From Nocardia vinacea (GTDB lineage Bacteria; Actinomycetota; Actinomycetes; Mycobacteriales; Mycobacteriaceae): DNA of 64,000 nucleotides. Position 1 is the first letter of the stretch, and every line of letters starts with the position of its first letter. Position numbers and translations under genes: made by a program. Of the stretch, positions 49,620-58,539 are shown in pieces. The stretch covers positions 10,292,001-10,356,000 of the forward strand of contig NZ_CP109149.1 of NCBI RefSeq assembly GCF_035920345.1. Reading direction: 5' to 3'. The notes under the pieces are model-generated. The model searched no databases and was not told where the DNA came from. It saw only the letters and a list, made by a program, of their open reading frames with translations.

Positions 49620-50709
49620 CCCGGTCGCTCCCCCTGCTGGCGGTGGTCGTGGTCATTTCTCGGCTATCCGCCGGGCGCGGCGTCGGCGAACCGACGGTCA
49701 GATACAGCGGCTTGCCGACGAGGATATGCAAAGCCACACCGAGGTATTCGGCGATGAGTCCCAGCGAGAACAAGATCGTTCCCGAACATAGCAGCAGCAC
49801 GACGATCATCGAGGCCCAGCCCTCGGGCGCCCAATTGTCGGCGGTGAGCGCCTCGTATACGACGAACGCGGCCATCACGCCACCGGCCAGCGCGAGGGTT
49901 ACCCCGAGCAGACTGACCAGCCGCAGGCCCCGGGTTCCGCTGCACAGCACCATCTTCCAGAACAGCGAGAACAGCCGGCGGTAGTTGTAGCCGGATTCGT
50001 CGCGGCCCTCGGCGCGCAAGGTCACGGGCACCTGGGCGACAGTGCCGACCACCCAGGTCAGCGCGACGTCGAGATAGGCGCCGTTGGAGGCGACCTCGGC
50101 GAGCTGGCGGCCGATATCGCCGCGGATGAGCCGATAGCTTTCGAATCGGGTGGAGTCCGGGAAGGCGAAGATCGTCGCAAGTACCACCTTCGCGCCGCGC
50201 GAGGTGATGTTGCGCAGGAATCCGTGCGGCCGGGTGTTGGTCGGCTTCGAATAGACCAGATCGGCGCGCTCGGTCAGGGCCGCGTCCAGGAATGCGCCGA
50301 TGAAGGCGGGATCGTGCTGGCCGTCCTCGTCCATGGTGACGATCCAGTCGCCCTGGGCGGCCGACATTCCCGCGATGGTCGCGGCGTCCTGCCCGAAGTT
50401 GCGGCTGAGCCAGACGATGCGGACCTCCGGATAGGTCTGCTCCAGTTCCTGCAGCACCACATCGGAGCGGTCGGGACCATGGTCGTGTACCAGGATGATC
50501 TCGCCGACCGTGAAGGCGACGCCGCCGGGAGTGTCGGTGGGATCGGTCAGCCGGTGCAGTTCTTCGACAAGTCCACCGATGGTTTCTTCGCCGCGATAGA
50601 TCGGCACCACGACCGATACCGCGTGCGGCTGACCGTCGCCCGGTCGAGCGGGGCGTCCGTTGGTCGCACCCGCGGGCGAGCCGTTGGGGTGGGCAGAGGG
50701 AATCGGCAT
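49609..50709 (-). CDS. Polyprenol-phosphate glycosyltransferase (GT2, ArnC/GtrB-like)
   Basis: A 366-residue GT2 enzyme: cytosolic GT-A domain (about 30-260) with SVVVPIYRGEETIGGL, the nucleotide-sugar/metal site IVTMDEDGQHDP and the RFESYRLIRGDIG segment, then two C-terminal membrane helices (about 265-290 and 300-325). It should load a sugar onto undecaprenyl or decaprenyl phosphate. Coupled to the aminotransferase gene, so the sugar is probably a 4-amino-deoxy hexose (inference). Divergent from two large membrane proteins. Confidence 0.88.
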   Translation of the reverse strand: MPIPSAHPNGSPAGATNGRPARPGDGQPHAVSVVVPIYRGEETIGGLVEELHRLTDPTDTPGGVAFTVGEIILVHDHGPDRSDVVLQELEQTYPEVRIVWLSRNFGQDAATIAGMSAAQGDWIVTMDEDGQHDPAFIGAFLDAALTERADLVYSKPTNTRPHGFLRNITSRGAKVVLATIFAFPDSTRFESYRLIRGDIGRQLAEVASNGAYLDVALTWVVGTVAQVPVTLRAEGRDESGYNYRRLFSLFWKMVLCSGTRGLRLVSLLGVTLALAGGVMAAFVVYEALTADNWAPEGWASMIVVLLLCSGTILFSLGLIAEYLGVALHILVGKPLYLTVGSPTPRPADSREMTTTTASRGSDRVEH

Positions 50710-50889
50710 CAGCTGGATCGACTTTCGATGACGGTGCGTGCCGGTAATCTCCGCTGGACAGCGGAGCCCGAGCCGCCGTGAACTTTAACACGGTACGCAT
50801 ACGGCATTCCGGAGCAGCTCATCGCACCATCATGGTGGTGTCGGCGGTTCGATGCCAAGCTCGACTGTGCGCTGTAGGGTTTGGAACTC

Positions 50890-53175
50890 GTGACGGTTGG
50901 TGCAGTGACGGAGGCGAAAAACACAGGACCCGACGCCCGCGACAGGGAGCCCGATTCGCGTCGGGAGGTGTACCGATGGGGTGCCGTCTGCACCCTCGGT
51001 GTCATCGCGGGATACCTGGCGGTACTGCTGGCCAACGCGCGGCACTTCTACACCGACGACACCGAATCCCAGTACACCGGACTCTGGGTGGGATTGGGAC
51101 GCGCGCTCCGTGACGGCACCTTCCCGGTGCTGGTGCCCGAGCGCTGGATGTCGGGCAACAACACGATGGATGATGCCGGCCTATTCAACCCGCCGCAGCT
51201 GCTGATCGATCTGATCGCGCCGTCGGTCGACAACATGGCGGTGTACGCGACCGTCGTCAAACTGATCTTCGCGATCATCGCCGCGCTCGGCGTCTACCGG
51301 ATCTGCCTGGTATACGGGGCGCGGCCGGTGTGGTCCGCGGTCGCGGGTGTCGCGTTCCCGTTGTCGGGTTTCTTCCTGTTCTTCGACGAGGCCAGTTGGA
51401 TGACCGCGCTCACCGGCACCGCATGGCTGGTCCATGCCTGGGCATCGTCGGTGCGCTACACCCGCGGTCTCGGCGGGCCGATTCCCGTCTTCATCTACCT
51501 CTATCTGGCCATCTCCACGCAGTACATCTTCCCGGCCGTCGAGGCGGCGCTGATGCTGGTCGCCGTCGCGGTGGGCGAGCTCGTCTACCAACGCAAATGG
51601 CAGCCGGTGGCGCGGTTGGCCGTCGCCGCGACGGGTGCCGGTCTGGCCGGATTGCTGACTTTTCTGCCGAGCATGCTCTCGGCGAAGGTGACCTGGCGCG
51701 GCACCATGGAGATCAACAACGACCAGTTCTTGACGGTGCCATGGTCGGAATCGCTGAATGCCAGTCTGCCGAGCACATTGCCCGCGTTCACCTCCTGGTG
51801 GGGCTATATCCAGCCGATGCCGGTCACCTATATCGCATGGTTCCTTATTCCGGCGTTGGCCTTCATCGACTGGCGGCGCGCCCGCGAATCCTGGCGCGAG
51901 CTCAGCGGGGTCGCACTGTTCGCGATCATCATGCTGATGTGGAGTGCCGGACCGGGTTCGATCGGTCCGCTGCGCTGGCCGGTGCGGGTGCTGCCGATGC
52001 TCGCGCTCGGCCTGCTCGTGCTGGTCTGTGTGTTACTCGGGCGCTACGCCACCGTCCGTGATCTGAAGAGTCGCGGCGTCGCCGCCGCTCTGCTGATCGG
52101 TCTGCTGTGGGTGCGGTCCTTTTCCGCGGATCCACACAATGTGGTCCGGCACGTACTGGCGGCCGCCGCGATCGGCGCCCTCGCCGCCGGAGCGGTATGG
52201 CTGGGGCGTAACCGGAGTCTGGCCACCGCGGGTGTGCTGATCATCGTCGCGATGTTCCCGATCGCGTTCTATCAGGTCAATGCCGCTCAGCCGACGCCGA
52301 TGACATGGCATCTGCCGACCAACAGGTCCGAGGCGCAGGCCGCCTTCCCGGACTTTCCCGGTACCACGATCCAACTCGGCGAGCGCGGCCTGCTGCAGCG
52401 CGACGATATGAGCCTCGACGGCGCCTACGGATCGCTGGTCTTCGGCAACTACGCCAAATCGCTCGAGCTGACCTATGTCAACGGGTACACCCCGACCGGT
52501 CACTTCTATTTCGGCGAACTGCTGTGCATGCGGTGGGACAGCAGCGTCTGCCCGGACGCCTACCGGCGGATGTTCGCCCCGGAGCCGACCACTGGCCGTC
52601 CCCTTGTCGATCTGATGAAGCTGGACCGGGTGGTATTGCAGCGCGCCCTGTTCCCCGATGCGCGCAATCAGCCGGCACCGGAGGGCTGGAAGTGGGTCGA
52701 CTATCCTGGCCACGAGCGCTACATCTCGGTGCTGGAACGCGTGGACGGTCTGATCTCGACGGTGAACGGCCGCGTCGCGGATGCGAAAAATGTGACAGCG
52801 ACATCGATTTCGGAGACCGATACCACCAGCCGGGTGCGGGTGTCCTCGGCCGGCGGCGGCAAGGTGGTATTCGCGCGCCTCGGCTGGCCGGGTTACCGGG
52901 TGACGCTGGACGGTAAGCAGATCCCGATCACCACGGTGGCGAAGTCGTTTGTCGCTGTCGACATACCCGCCGGCACACAGAACGCCGAACTGGTGCTGAC
53001 CTGGCGGCCGCCGGGCTGGAAGATCGGAATCGGCACCACAGCATTCGGCATCGCCGCCATCGGGGTGCTGCAGTGGCTGTGGGTGCGATCGCGGCGTCGG
53101 GATCCGCAGCCGCCGGCGGCGGATCATCCGAGCCCCGGTGAGCCGGATCGTGAACTGGCGGACGTGGTCTCGTAG
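50890..53175 (+). CDS. Large GT-C/YfhO-like membrane protein, copy 1
   Basis: About 761 residues from the GTG at 50890, chosen because the paralogue has the same upstream sequence and start context (CTGTAGGGT, then TGGAACTCGTG). About 11-13 hydrophobic helices in the first 470 residues; an acidic first loop FYTDDTESQYTGLWVGLG (52-69) fits the catalytic Asp motif of GT-C enzymes using polyprenol-linked sugars. A C-terminal extracellular domain (about 475-700) has NYAKSLELTYVNGYTP and LLCMRWDSSVCPDAYR, and a final helix closes the protein. About 70% alike to the next gene by eye. Predicted to transfer a lipid-linked sugar to an envelope acceptor. Confidence 0.75.
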   Translation: MTVGAVTEAKNTGPDARDREPDSRREVYRWGAVCTLGVIAGYLAVLLANARHFYTDDTESQYTGLWVGLGRALRDGTFPVLVPERWMSGNNTMDDAGLFNPPQLLIDLIAPSVDNMAVYATVVKLIFAIIAALGVYRICLVYGARPVWSAVAGVAFPLSGFFLFFDEASWMTALTGTAWLVHAWASSVRYTRGLGGPIPVFIYLYLAISTQYIFPAVEAALMLVAVAVGELVYQRKWQPVARLAVAATGAGLAGLLTFLPSMLSAKVTWRGTMEINNDQFLTVPWSESLNASLPSTLPAFTSWWGYIQPMPVTYIAWFLIPALAFIDWRRARESWRELSGVALFAIIMLMWSAGPGSIGPLRWPVRVLPMLALGLLVLVCVLLGRYATVRDLKSRGVAAALLIGLLWVRSFSADPHNVVRHVLAAAAIGALAAGAVWLGRNRSLATAGVLIIVAMFPIAFYQVNAAQPTPMTWHLPTNRSEAQAAFPDFPGTTIQLGERGLLQRDDMSLDGAYGSLVFGNYAKSLELTYVNGYTPTGHFYFGELLCMRWDSSVCPDAYRRMFAPEPTTGRPLVDLMKLDRVVLQRALFPDARNQPAPEGWKWVDYPGHERYISVLERVDGLISTVNGRVADAKNVTATSISETDTTSRVRVSSAGGGKVVFARLGWPGYRVTLDGKQIPITTVAKSFVAVDIPAGTQNAELVLTWRPPGWKIGIGTTAFGIAAIGVLQWLWVRSRRRDPQPPAADHPSPGEPDRELADVVS

Positions 53176-53242
53176 CGGTCGATCCGTGCAGGCCCGATCG
53201 GAGGTGTCCCTCGACGAGTGCGCCCTGTAGGGTCTGGAACTC

Positions 53243-55489
53243 GTGGTGGAAAGCAGCGCCCCCGCCCGGCGGGACGTGTACAAGTGGGGATTCATAACCG
53301 CGCTCGGTGTGATCGCCGGATATGTTGCCGTCCTGCTGGCCAATGCCAGGCACTTCTACACCGATGACAGCGAGTCGCAGTACGGCCCGCTGTGGGTGAT
53401 GCTCGGCCGGTCCCTGCGCGACGGCCAGTTCCCGGTGCTGGTCCCCGAGCACTGGATGGCGGGCAACTACGCCATCGAGGAGGCGGGCCTGCTGAATCCG
53501 CCGCAACTGCTGATCGATCTGATCGCGCCCTCGGTCGACAACATCGCGCTCTACACCACCGTGATCAAGCTGATCTTCGCGATCGTCCTGGGGACCGGTG
53601 TGTACCGCATCTGCCTGGAGTACGGTGCGCGGCTGCCGTGGGCCGCCGTTGCGGGTGTGTCGATTCCGTTCACCGGTTGGCTGCTGTTCTTCGACGAGGC
53701 CAGTTGGTACACCGCCTTCACCGGTACCGCGTGGCTGGTGCACGCGTGGGCGTCCGGCGTGCGCTACGCACGGGGACGTGGCGGGCCGATCCCCACCTTC
53801 GTTTTCCTGTACCTGGCCATCTCGGTGCAATACATTTTCCCCGCGGTCGAGGCCGGGCTGATGATCGGCGCGGTGGCCGTGGGGGAGATTGTCTACCAAC
53901 GCAAATGGCAGCCGTCGCTGCGACTGCTCGCGGTCGCGGGCTGTGCCGCGGTGGCAGGGCTGGCCACCTATCTGCCGAGCATGCTGTCGGCGAAGGTGAC
54001 GTGGCGCGGCACGGCTCAGATCAATAACGACCAGTTCCTGACCGTGCCATGGTCGGAATCGCTCAATGCCAGCCTGCCCAGCTCGTTGCCCGCGTACAAC
54101 TCCTGGTGGGGTTATGTGCAGCCGATGCCGGTGGTCTATATCGCCTGGTTCCTGATTCCGGCGCTGGCCTTCATCGACTGGCGCAAAGCGCGTGCATCGT
54201 GGCGGGAGTTCAGCGCGATCGCGCTCGTCGCGTTGATGGCGCTGATGTGGACGGCGGGGCCCGGCACCATCGGCCCGCTGCGCTGGCCCGCGCGGGTGTT
54301 GCCGATGCTTGCCCTCGGACTGTTGGTGCTGGTGTGCGTGCTGCTCGGCCGCTTCGCCACCTTCGAGAATTGGCGTGGCCGCGGTATCGCAGCGGGCGTG
54401 CTGATCGGGCTGCTGTGGGTGCGGTCGTTCTCGGCGGCGCCGCGCGAGGTCGTCTGGCATGTGGTGGCGGCGGTCGGAATCGCCGTGCTCGGCGCGGCCG
54501 TCGTGTGGCTCGGGATGAAGAAAAGCATGGCCGCGGCTTGCGCGTTGACCATCGTTTCGGTGTTCCCGATCGCGTTCCTGCAGGTGCATGCGGCACAGCC
54601 GACGCCGATGAGCTGGAACCTGCCCGAGCAGCGGTCGCAGATGAAGGCCGCGTTTCCCGAATTTCGGGGCACCACCCTGCAATTGGCCGATCGCGGGCTG
54701 ATCCGGCCGGAGGATCGTTCGCTGCGGGGCGCGTACGGATCGCTGGTCTTCGGCAATTACGCCAAGGATCTGGAGAAGACCTACGTCAGCGGCTATACGC
54801 CCAACGGCCACTTCTGGTTCGGTGAAATGCTGTGCATGCGCTGGGACACCAGCGTCTGCCCCGACGCCTTCCGGCGGGCCTTCGCAACGGAGCCCACGAC
54901 CGGTATGACGATCGTCGACCTGATGAAGGTGGATCGGGTAGTGCTGCAGAAGGCGCTGTATCCGGACGCGCGCAATCAACCCGCACCATCTGGCTGGCAG
55001 TGGGTCGACTACCCGGGCCACGAGCAGTACATCGCGGTGCTCGAGCGAGTGGGCGGGCTGCTGTCCGCGCAGAACGGCCGGGTGTCGGCGGTCTCCGGCG
55101 GCACCGCGACGTCGGTGTCGGAATCGGAGATGACCAGCCGGGTTCGCGTGAGTTCGGATAATGGTGGCCGCGTCGTCTTCGCGCGGCTGGGCTGGCCGGG
55201 CTATCAGGTCGAGCTGAACGGCCGGGCGATCCCCTTCGACGTGGTCGCGAAGACGTTCGTCGCCGTGGATATTCCGGCCGGTACCAAGAACGGCGATCTG
55301 GAGCTGACCTGGCGGCCGCCGGGGTGGAAGATCGGTGGGGTCGCGATACTGCTGGGGCTGTTCGGAATCGGCGCATTGCAATGGATGTTCGTGCGCGGGC
55401 GCGAGCGTGACGAGGACGACGCGCAGCGGACCGAACCACCGGTGACCGCGACCGTTTCGGAACCCGATCTGGCGGGAGTATCTCGTTGA
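53243..55489 (+). CDS. Large GT-C/YfhO-like membrane protein, copy 2
   Basis: A 748-residue paralogue of the preceding gene: same topology, the acidic loop FYTDDSESQYGPLWVMLG (about 37-54), NDQFLTVPWSESLNASLPSS and the C-terminal domain with LLCMRWDTSVCPDAFRR. The differences are spread along the whole length, indicating an old tandem duplication rather than a recent one. Its stop overlaps the TTG start of the GtrA gene, so the flippase is translated with it. Its role is presumably the same reaction on a different sugar or acceptor. Confidence 0.75.
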   Translation: MVESSAPARRDVYKWGFITALGVIAGYVAVLLANARHFYTDDSESQYGPLWVMLGRSLRDGQFPVLVPEHWMAGNYAIEEAGLLNPPQLLIDLIAPSVDNIALYTTVIKLIFAIVLGTGVYRICLEYGARLPWAAVAGVSIPFTGWLLFFDEASWYTAFTGTAWLVHAWASGVRYARGRGGPIPTFVFLYLAISVQYIFPAVEAGLMIGAVAVGEIVYQRKWQPSLRLLAVAGCAAVAGLATYLPSMLSAKVTWRGTAQINNDQFLTVPWSESLNASLPSSLPAYNSWWGYVQPMPVVYIAWFLIPALAFIDWRKARASWREFSAIALVALMALMWTAGPGTIGPLRWPARVLPMLALGLLVLVCVLLGRFATFENWRGRGIAAGVLIGLLWVRSFSAAPREVVWHVVAAVGIAVLGAAVVWLGMKKSMAAACALTIVSVFPIAFLQVHAAQPTPMSWNLPEQRSQMKAAFPEFRGTTLQLADRGLIRPEDRSLRGAYGSLVFGNYAKDLEKTYVSGYTPNGHFWFGEMLCMRWDTSVCPDAFRRAFATEPTTGMTIVDLMKVDRVVLQKALYPDARNQPAPSGWQWVDYPGHEQYIAVLERVGGLLSAQNGRVSAVSGGTATSVSESEMTSRVRVSSDNGGRVVFARLGWPGYQVELNGRAIPFDVVAKTFVAVDIPAGTKNGDLELTWRPPGWKIGGVAILLGLFGIGALQWMFVRGRERDEDDAQRTEPPVTATVSEPDLAGVSR

Positions 55490-55995
55490 CAGCTGACCAG
55501 CAGGCCGAATTCACGGCGGATCATGCGGGTGCGACCGGTGCCGAGGATCCGGGTCTGCTGCTGCGGCTGGTGCGTCGGCAGGAGATCGCCTTCGCGATGG
55601 TCGGTGCGTTCAATACCGCGCTGGGGATGGTGCTGACGCTGCTGTGGCTGTCGGTACTCGGCGAGCGGGTGCCGCCCGCGGTCGCGGTGGTCGCCGCCTA
55701 TGCCGTCAGCATCGTCATCGCGTTCGTACTGCATCGCACGCTGGTCTTCCGGGTGCGCGGACATATGCTGCGCGATTTCGTTCGCTTCGTGGCGGTCAAT
55801 TCCGGTGGGCTGCTGATGAATATCGCTCTGCTGTCGCTGGCCGTCTCGGTGCTGCATCTGCCGAGTAGGCCGGCCGCGGTGGTGGTGATGGGTCTGGTCG
55901 CCATCGCGAGCTTCTTCGGGCATCGCTACATCTCGTTCCGCCGGGCGCCCGTGCCCGAGCCACCATCGGCCGGTTCGGGTGCGGAACGGTTCTAG
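55486..55995 (+). CDS. GtrA-like membrane protein
   Basis: A 169-residue protein with four hydrophobic helices (about 36-55, 64-85, 105-125, 128-146), typical of GtrA, which helps polyprenol-linked sugars cross the membrane. The C-terminal FGHRYISFRR is the usual GtrA end signature. TTG start overlapping the upstream stop with GGGAG ahead. It completes the set aminotransferase, polyprenol loader, flippase and GT-C transferase in this region. Confidence 0.88.
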   Translation: MTADQQAEFTADHAGATGAEDPGLLLRLVRRQEIAFAMVGAFNTALGMVLTLLWLSVLGERVPPAVAVVAAYAVSIVIAFVLHRTLVFRVRGHMLRDFVRFVAVNSGGLLMNIALLSLAVSVLHLPSRPAAVVVMGLVAIASFFGHRYISFRRAPVPEPPSAGSGAERF

Positions 55996-56016
55996 GCGCC
56001 GGGTAAGTTATCGATC

Positions 56017-56250
56017 ATGCCGGAGGAAACCGCGTTGGACGCCACCCTGTTGAGCCTGCTCGCCTGCCCGCAGGACAAGGGTCCGCTGCTGTTGGTCCGC
56101 GACGACAAGGGCGCCACCGCGCTCTACAACCCGCGCCTGCGCCGCGCCTACCCGATCGAGAACGGCATTCCGGTGCTGCTGATCGATGAGGCCCGCGATG
56201 TCACCGACGCCGAGCACGCCGCGTTCACCAGCCAGCACGCCGACGCCTGA
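56017..56250 (+). CDS. Trm112-like small protein (UPF0434)
   Basis: A 77-residue protein with LLSLLACPQDKGPLLLV (10-26) and YPIENGIPVLLIDEARDV (45-62), the bacterial Trm112p-like pattern. Only one of the usual zinc-site cysteines is present, as in many actinobacterial members. Eukaryotic relatives activate methyltransferases; the bacterial role is unclear. Twenty-one bases downstream of the GtrA gene. Confidence 0.85.
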   Translation: MPEETALDATLLSLLACPQDKGPLLLVRDDKGATALYNPRLRRAYPIENGIPVLLIDEARDVTDAEHAAFTSQHADA

Positions 56251-56264
56251 GCAGCCATTCGCTC

Positions 56265-56290
56265 GGTGGCGCACGATAGCGTGCGCCACC
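56265..56290. terminator. Bidirectional terminator hairpin
   Basis: GGTGGCGCAC (56265-56274) and GTGCGCCACC (56281-56290) form a perfect 10-bp stem with loop GATAGC between the convergent Trm112-like and TetR genes. Confidence 0.75.
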
Positions 56291-56295
56291 GCGAA

Positions 56296-56946
56296 TTAAG
56301 GTGCGGGAGTATCGATTTCACCGGTGAGATAGCGCTGCAACGTGGGGGCGACGGCTGCGACCAGTTCGGCACCCGGCATCGAGGCCACCGGTTCTATCTC
56401 CAGGATCTTGCGCGCGACCAGCACGCCGATCATCTGCGTACCCACCAGCGCGACCCGGGCGCGGCCGTCGTCCTCGGGCTTCGCGATCCGCATCCGTACC
56501 CGTTCCAGGACGACATCCAGGACAAATGTCCTGGCCAGCGCGGTATCGCCGCCCGCGAGAATGCTGCGCACCGCCGCGACGACCCCGGGACCAGCGGGGG
56601 AGTCCCACACCGCGAGCACCGAGCCGAGAATGGTTTCGCCGAGTCGATCCAGCGGCGCGGCCTCGATCCGGCGCAGTGTGGCCTCCGGATCGATCGGCAA
56701 CTCGACCACCGCGGCGAACAGTTGCTGTTTGGTCCCGAAATAGTGGTGGACCAGCGCGGGATCGACCCCGGCATCGCCGGCGACGGCGCGAATCGAGGTC
56801 TTGTCGAAACCGATCTCGGCGAAGCGGGCGCGAGCGGCCGCGAGGATTTCCTCGCGGGCGCCCGACCGACCCGGCCGGCGACCGGAGCGGGTGCCCCGGT
56901 CGCCGTTGGCCGTCGGGTCCTGTGCGATCGGGTTCTCGGCCGTCAC
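56296..56946 (-). CDS. TetR family transcriptional regulator
   Basis: A 216-residue repressor with the N-terminal TetR HTH (about 30-80, GFDKTSIRAVAGDAGVDPALVHHYFGTKQQLFAAV) after a basic Gly/Arg-rich leader, and a helical ligand domain. It overlaps the ABC-2 permease gene by four bases and is the third gene of the exporter operon, so it probably represses that operon through the inverted repeat at 58473-58508. Confidence 0.9.
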   Translation of the reverse strand: MTAENPIAQDPTANGDRGTRSGRRPGRSGAREEILAAARARFAEIGFDKTSIRAVAGDAGVDPALVHHYFGTKQQLFAAVVELPIDPEATLRRIEAAPLDRLGETILGSVLAVWDSPAGPGVVAAVRSILAGGDTALARTFVLDVVLERVRMRIAKPEDDGRARVALVGTQMIGVLVARKILEIEPVASMPGAELVAAVAPTLQRYLTGEIDTPAP

Positions 56947-57734
56947 GCGGTCCGCCGTCGTAGCGTGGCAGCGCCCAGGCAGAGCGCGACGATCGCGAAT
57001 CCGGCAACGACCGCCAGGTCACGCAGCATCTGACCGGTGACGTCCGAATGCGTCGAAACCTGTTGCAGCGCATCGACCGCATAGCTCAACGGCATCACGT
57101 TGCTGATCGCCTCCAACCAGCCGGGCAACTGTCCACGCGGAACAAGTAAGCCACACAGGAAGATCTGCGGCGCGACCACCACCGGCATGAACTGCACGGC
57201 CTGGAATTCGGTGCGCGCGAAGGCACTTGCCAATAGCCCGAGCGCGACGCCGCAGACCGCGTCGATCATCGCGATAACCACCACCCAGGCCGGACTGCCC
57301 GCCGAGTCCAGGCCGAGCAGCCCGAAGGAAACCAGACAGGCCACCGCCGCCTGCGCCGCCGCGGCCACCGAGAAAGCCGTGCCATATCCGGCGAGCAGAT
57401 CGAGTTTCGACAGCGGCGTGGTCAGCAGCCGCTCCAAGGTGCCTGAGGTGCGTTCGCGCTGCATGGCGATCGCGGTGATCAGGAACATCACGATGAACGG
57501 CAGGATGCCGAGCATGCTGATGCCGACGCGATCGAAGATCGGCACCGGGTTGAGCGGGTTGGGCGGGGTGTCCTTGTAGATGAAGTAGAGCAGCGCCATC
57601 AGGACCGCGGGAACCACGAGAATCATCGCGACAGTGCGGTGGTCGTTGCGTAGCTGACGCAGGATGCGTCCGGTCGTCGCGACGTAGGGACGCAGCGTCG
57701 GTGTCCGGTGGCGGGGTACGAGGGTGGTGGTCAT
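56943..57734 (-). CDS. ABC-2 type exporter permease
   Basis: A 263-residue permease with about six hydrophobic helices. It has the ABC-2 landmark RERTSGTLERLLTTPLSKLDLLAGY (about 92-116) and LLVPRGQLPGWLEAISNVMPLSYAVDAL near the C-terminus. With the ATPase whose gene overlaps it by four bases it forms a drug- or lipid-type exporter. The substrate is unknown; a daunorubicin-resistance-like half-exporter is the nearest family. Confidence 0.9.
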   Translation of the reverse strand: MTTTLVPRHRTPTLRPYVATTGRILRQLRNDHRTVAMILVVPAVLMALLYFIYKDTPPNPLNPVPIFDRVGISMLGILPFIVMFLITAIAMQRERTSGTLERLLTTPLSKLDLLAGYGTAFSVAAAAQAAVACLVSFGLLGLDSAGSPAWVVVIAMIDAVCGVALGLLASAFARTEFQAVQFMPVVVAPQIFLCGLLVPRGQLPGWLEAISNVMPLSYAVDALQQVSTHSDVTGQMLRDLAVVAGFAIVALCLGAATLRRRTA

Positions 57735-58462
57735 GCCGCACGTCCCATCGTGATCAGGGTGAGGAAGGCTTGTTCGAGGTTCTGCTCACCGGTTTCGGTG
57801 CGCAGTTCGTCCGGGCTCAGCTCGGCGAGCAGGTCGCCCTCGCGCATCAGCAGCAGTTTGTCGCAGTGCTCGGCCTCGTCCATCACATGGCTGGAGACCA
57901 GCAGTGTCGTTCCGTTCGCGGCCAATTCGTGGAACTGCTTCCACAGGTCGACGCGCAGTACCGGATCCAGGCCGACCGTAGGTTCGTCCAGGATCAGCAC
58001 CTCCGGCTGCGCGACCAAGGCGCAGGCCAGGGAGGCCCGGGTCTCCTGGCCGCCGGAAAGTTCGTCGCCGCGCTGGTGGGCGTGATCCAGCAGGCCGACC
58101 GCGCCGATGGCCTCGTCGATGTCGTCGCGGTCGCGGCCGTAGAGCGCGGCGAAGTAGGCGACGTTCTCACGCACGCTGATATCGCGGTAGATGCTCGGTG
58201 CCTGGGTCACATAACCGATCCGATGCCGCAATTCCGCCGAGCCCGCGGGCAATCCGAGTGCGGAGATCTCGCCGGACGCCACGATCTGGGTGCCGACGAT
58301 GCTGCGCATGAGTGTGGTCTTGCCGCATCCCGACGGACCGAGCAGTCCGGTGATGGAACCACGCGGGATGGTCAGCGAGATGTTGTGTAGGACTTCGCGG
58401 CCGCCGCGGCGCACGGTGAGGTTGCGAACCTCGACGGCATGGGATGAGTGCAGGTCCGTCAT
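57731..58462 (-). CDS. ABC exporter ATP-binding protein
   Basis: A 243-residue ATPase from the ATG at 58462 (MTDLHSSHAVEV), preceded by GAGGCG; an in-frame ATG at 58495 lies inside the putative operator and is less likely. Walker A GPSGCGKTTLM, signature ELSGGQETRASLACAL and Walker B VLILDEPTVGLDP are intact. First gene of the operon ATPase/permease/TetR. Confidence 0.9.
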   Translation of the reverse strand: MTDLHSSHAVEVRNLTVRRGGREVLHNISLTIPRGSITGLLGPSGCGKTTLMRSIVGTQIVASGEISALGLPAGSAELRHRIGYVTQAPSIYRDISVRENVAYFAALYGRDRDDIDEAIGAVGLLDHAHQRGDELSGGQETRASLACALVAQPEVLILDEPTVGLDPVLRVDLWKQFHELAANGTTLLVSSHVMDEAEHCDKLLLMREGDLLAELSPDELRTETGEQNLEQAFLTLITMGRAA

Positions 58463-58472
58463 GGGACGCCTC

Positions 58473-58533
58473 AATTCATCGGGTGTTGAATTCACTGTGT
58501 GATGAATTTAGCGCGCACGGGACTTCTGGGCAA
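58473..58533 (-). promoter_or_regulatory. Promoter and inverted-repeat operator of the exporter operon
   Basis: On the minus strand TTGCCC (58528-58533) and TAAATT (58505-58510) are 17 bases apart. An inverted repeat, AATTCATC (58473-58480) and GATGAATT (58501-58508), with a central GAATTC (58488-58493), overlaps the -10 and the transcription start. This is a good site for the TetR protein of the same operon (inference). Confidence 0.6.
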
Positions 58534-58539
58534 GACCAG

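Noticed and set aside
52928..55381. An 817-codon open minus-strand frame opposite the second GT-C-like gene
   Set aside because: Rich in Arg/Gln/His/Gly as expected from antisense of a membrane protein gene; no domain and no SD. The plus-strand gene is conserved with its paralogue.
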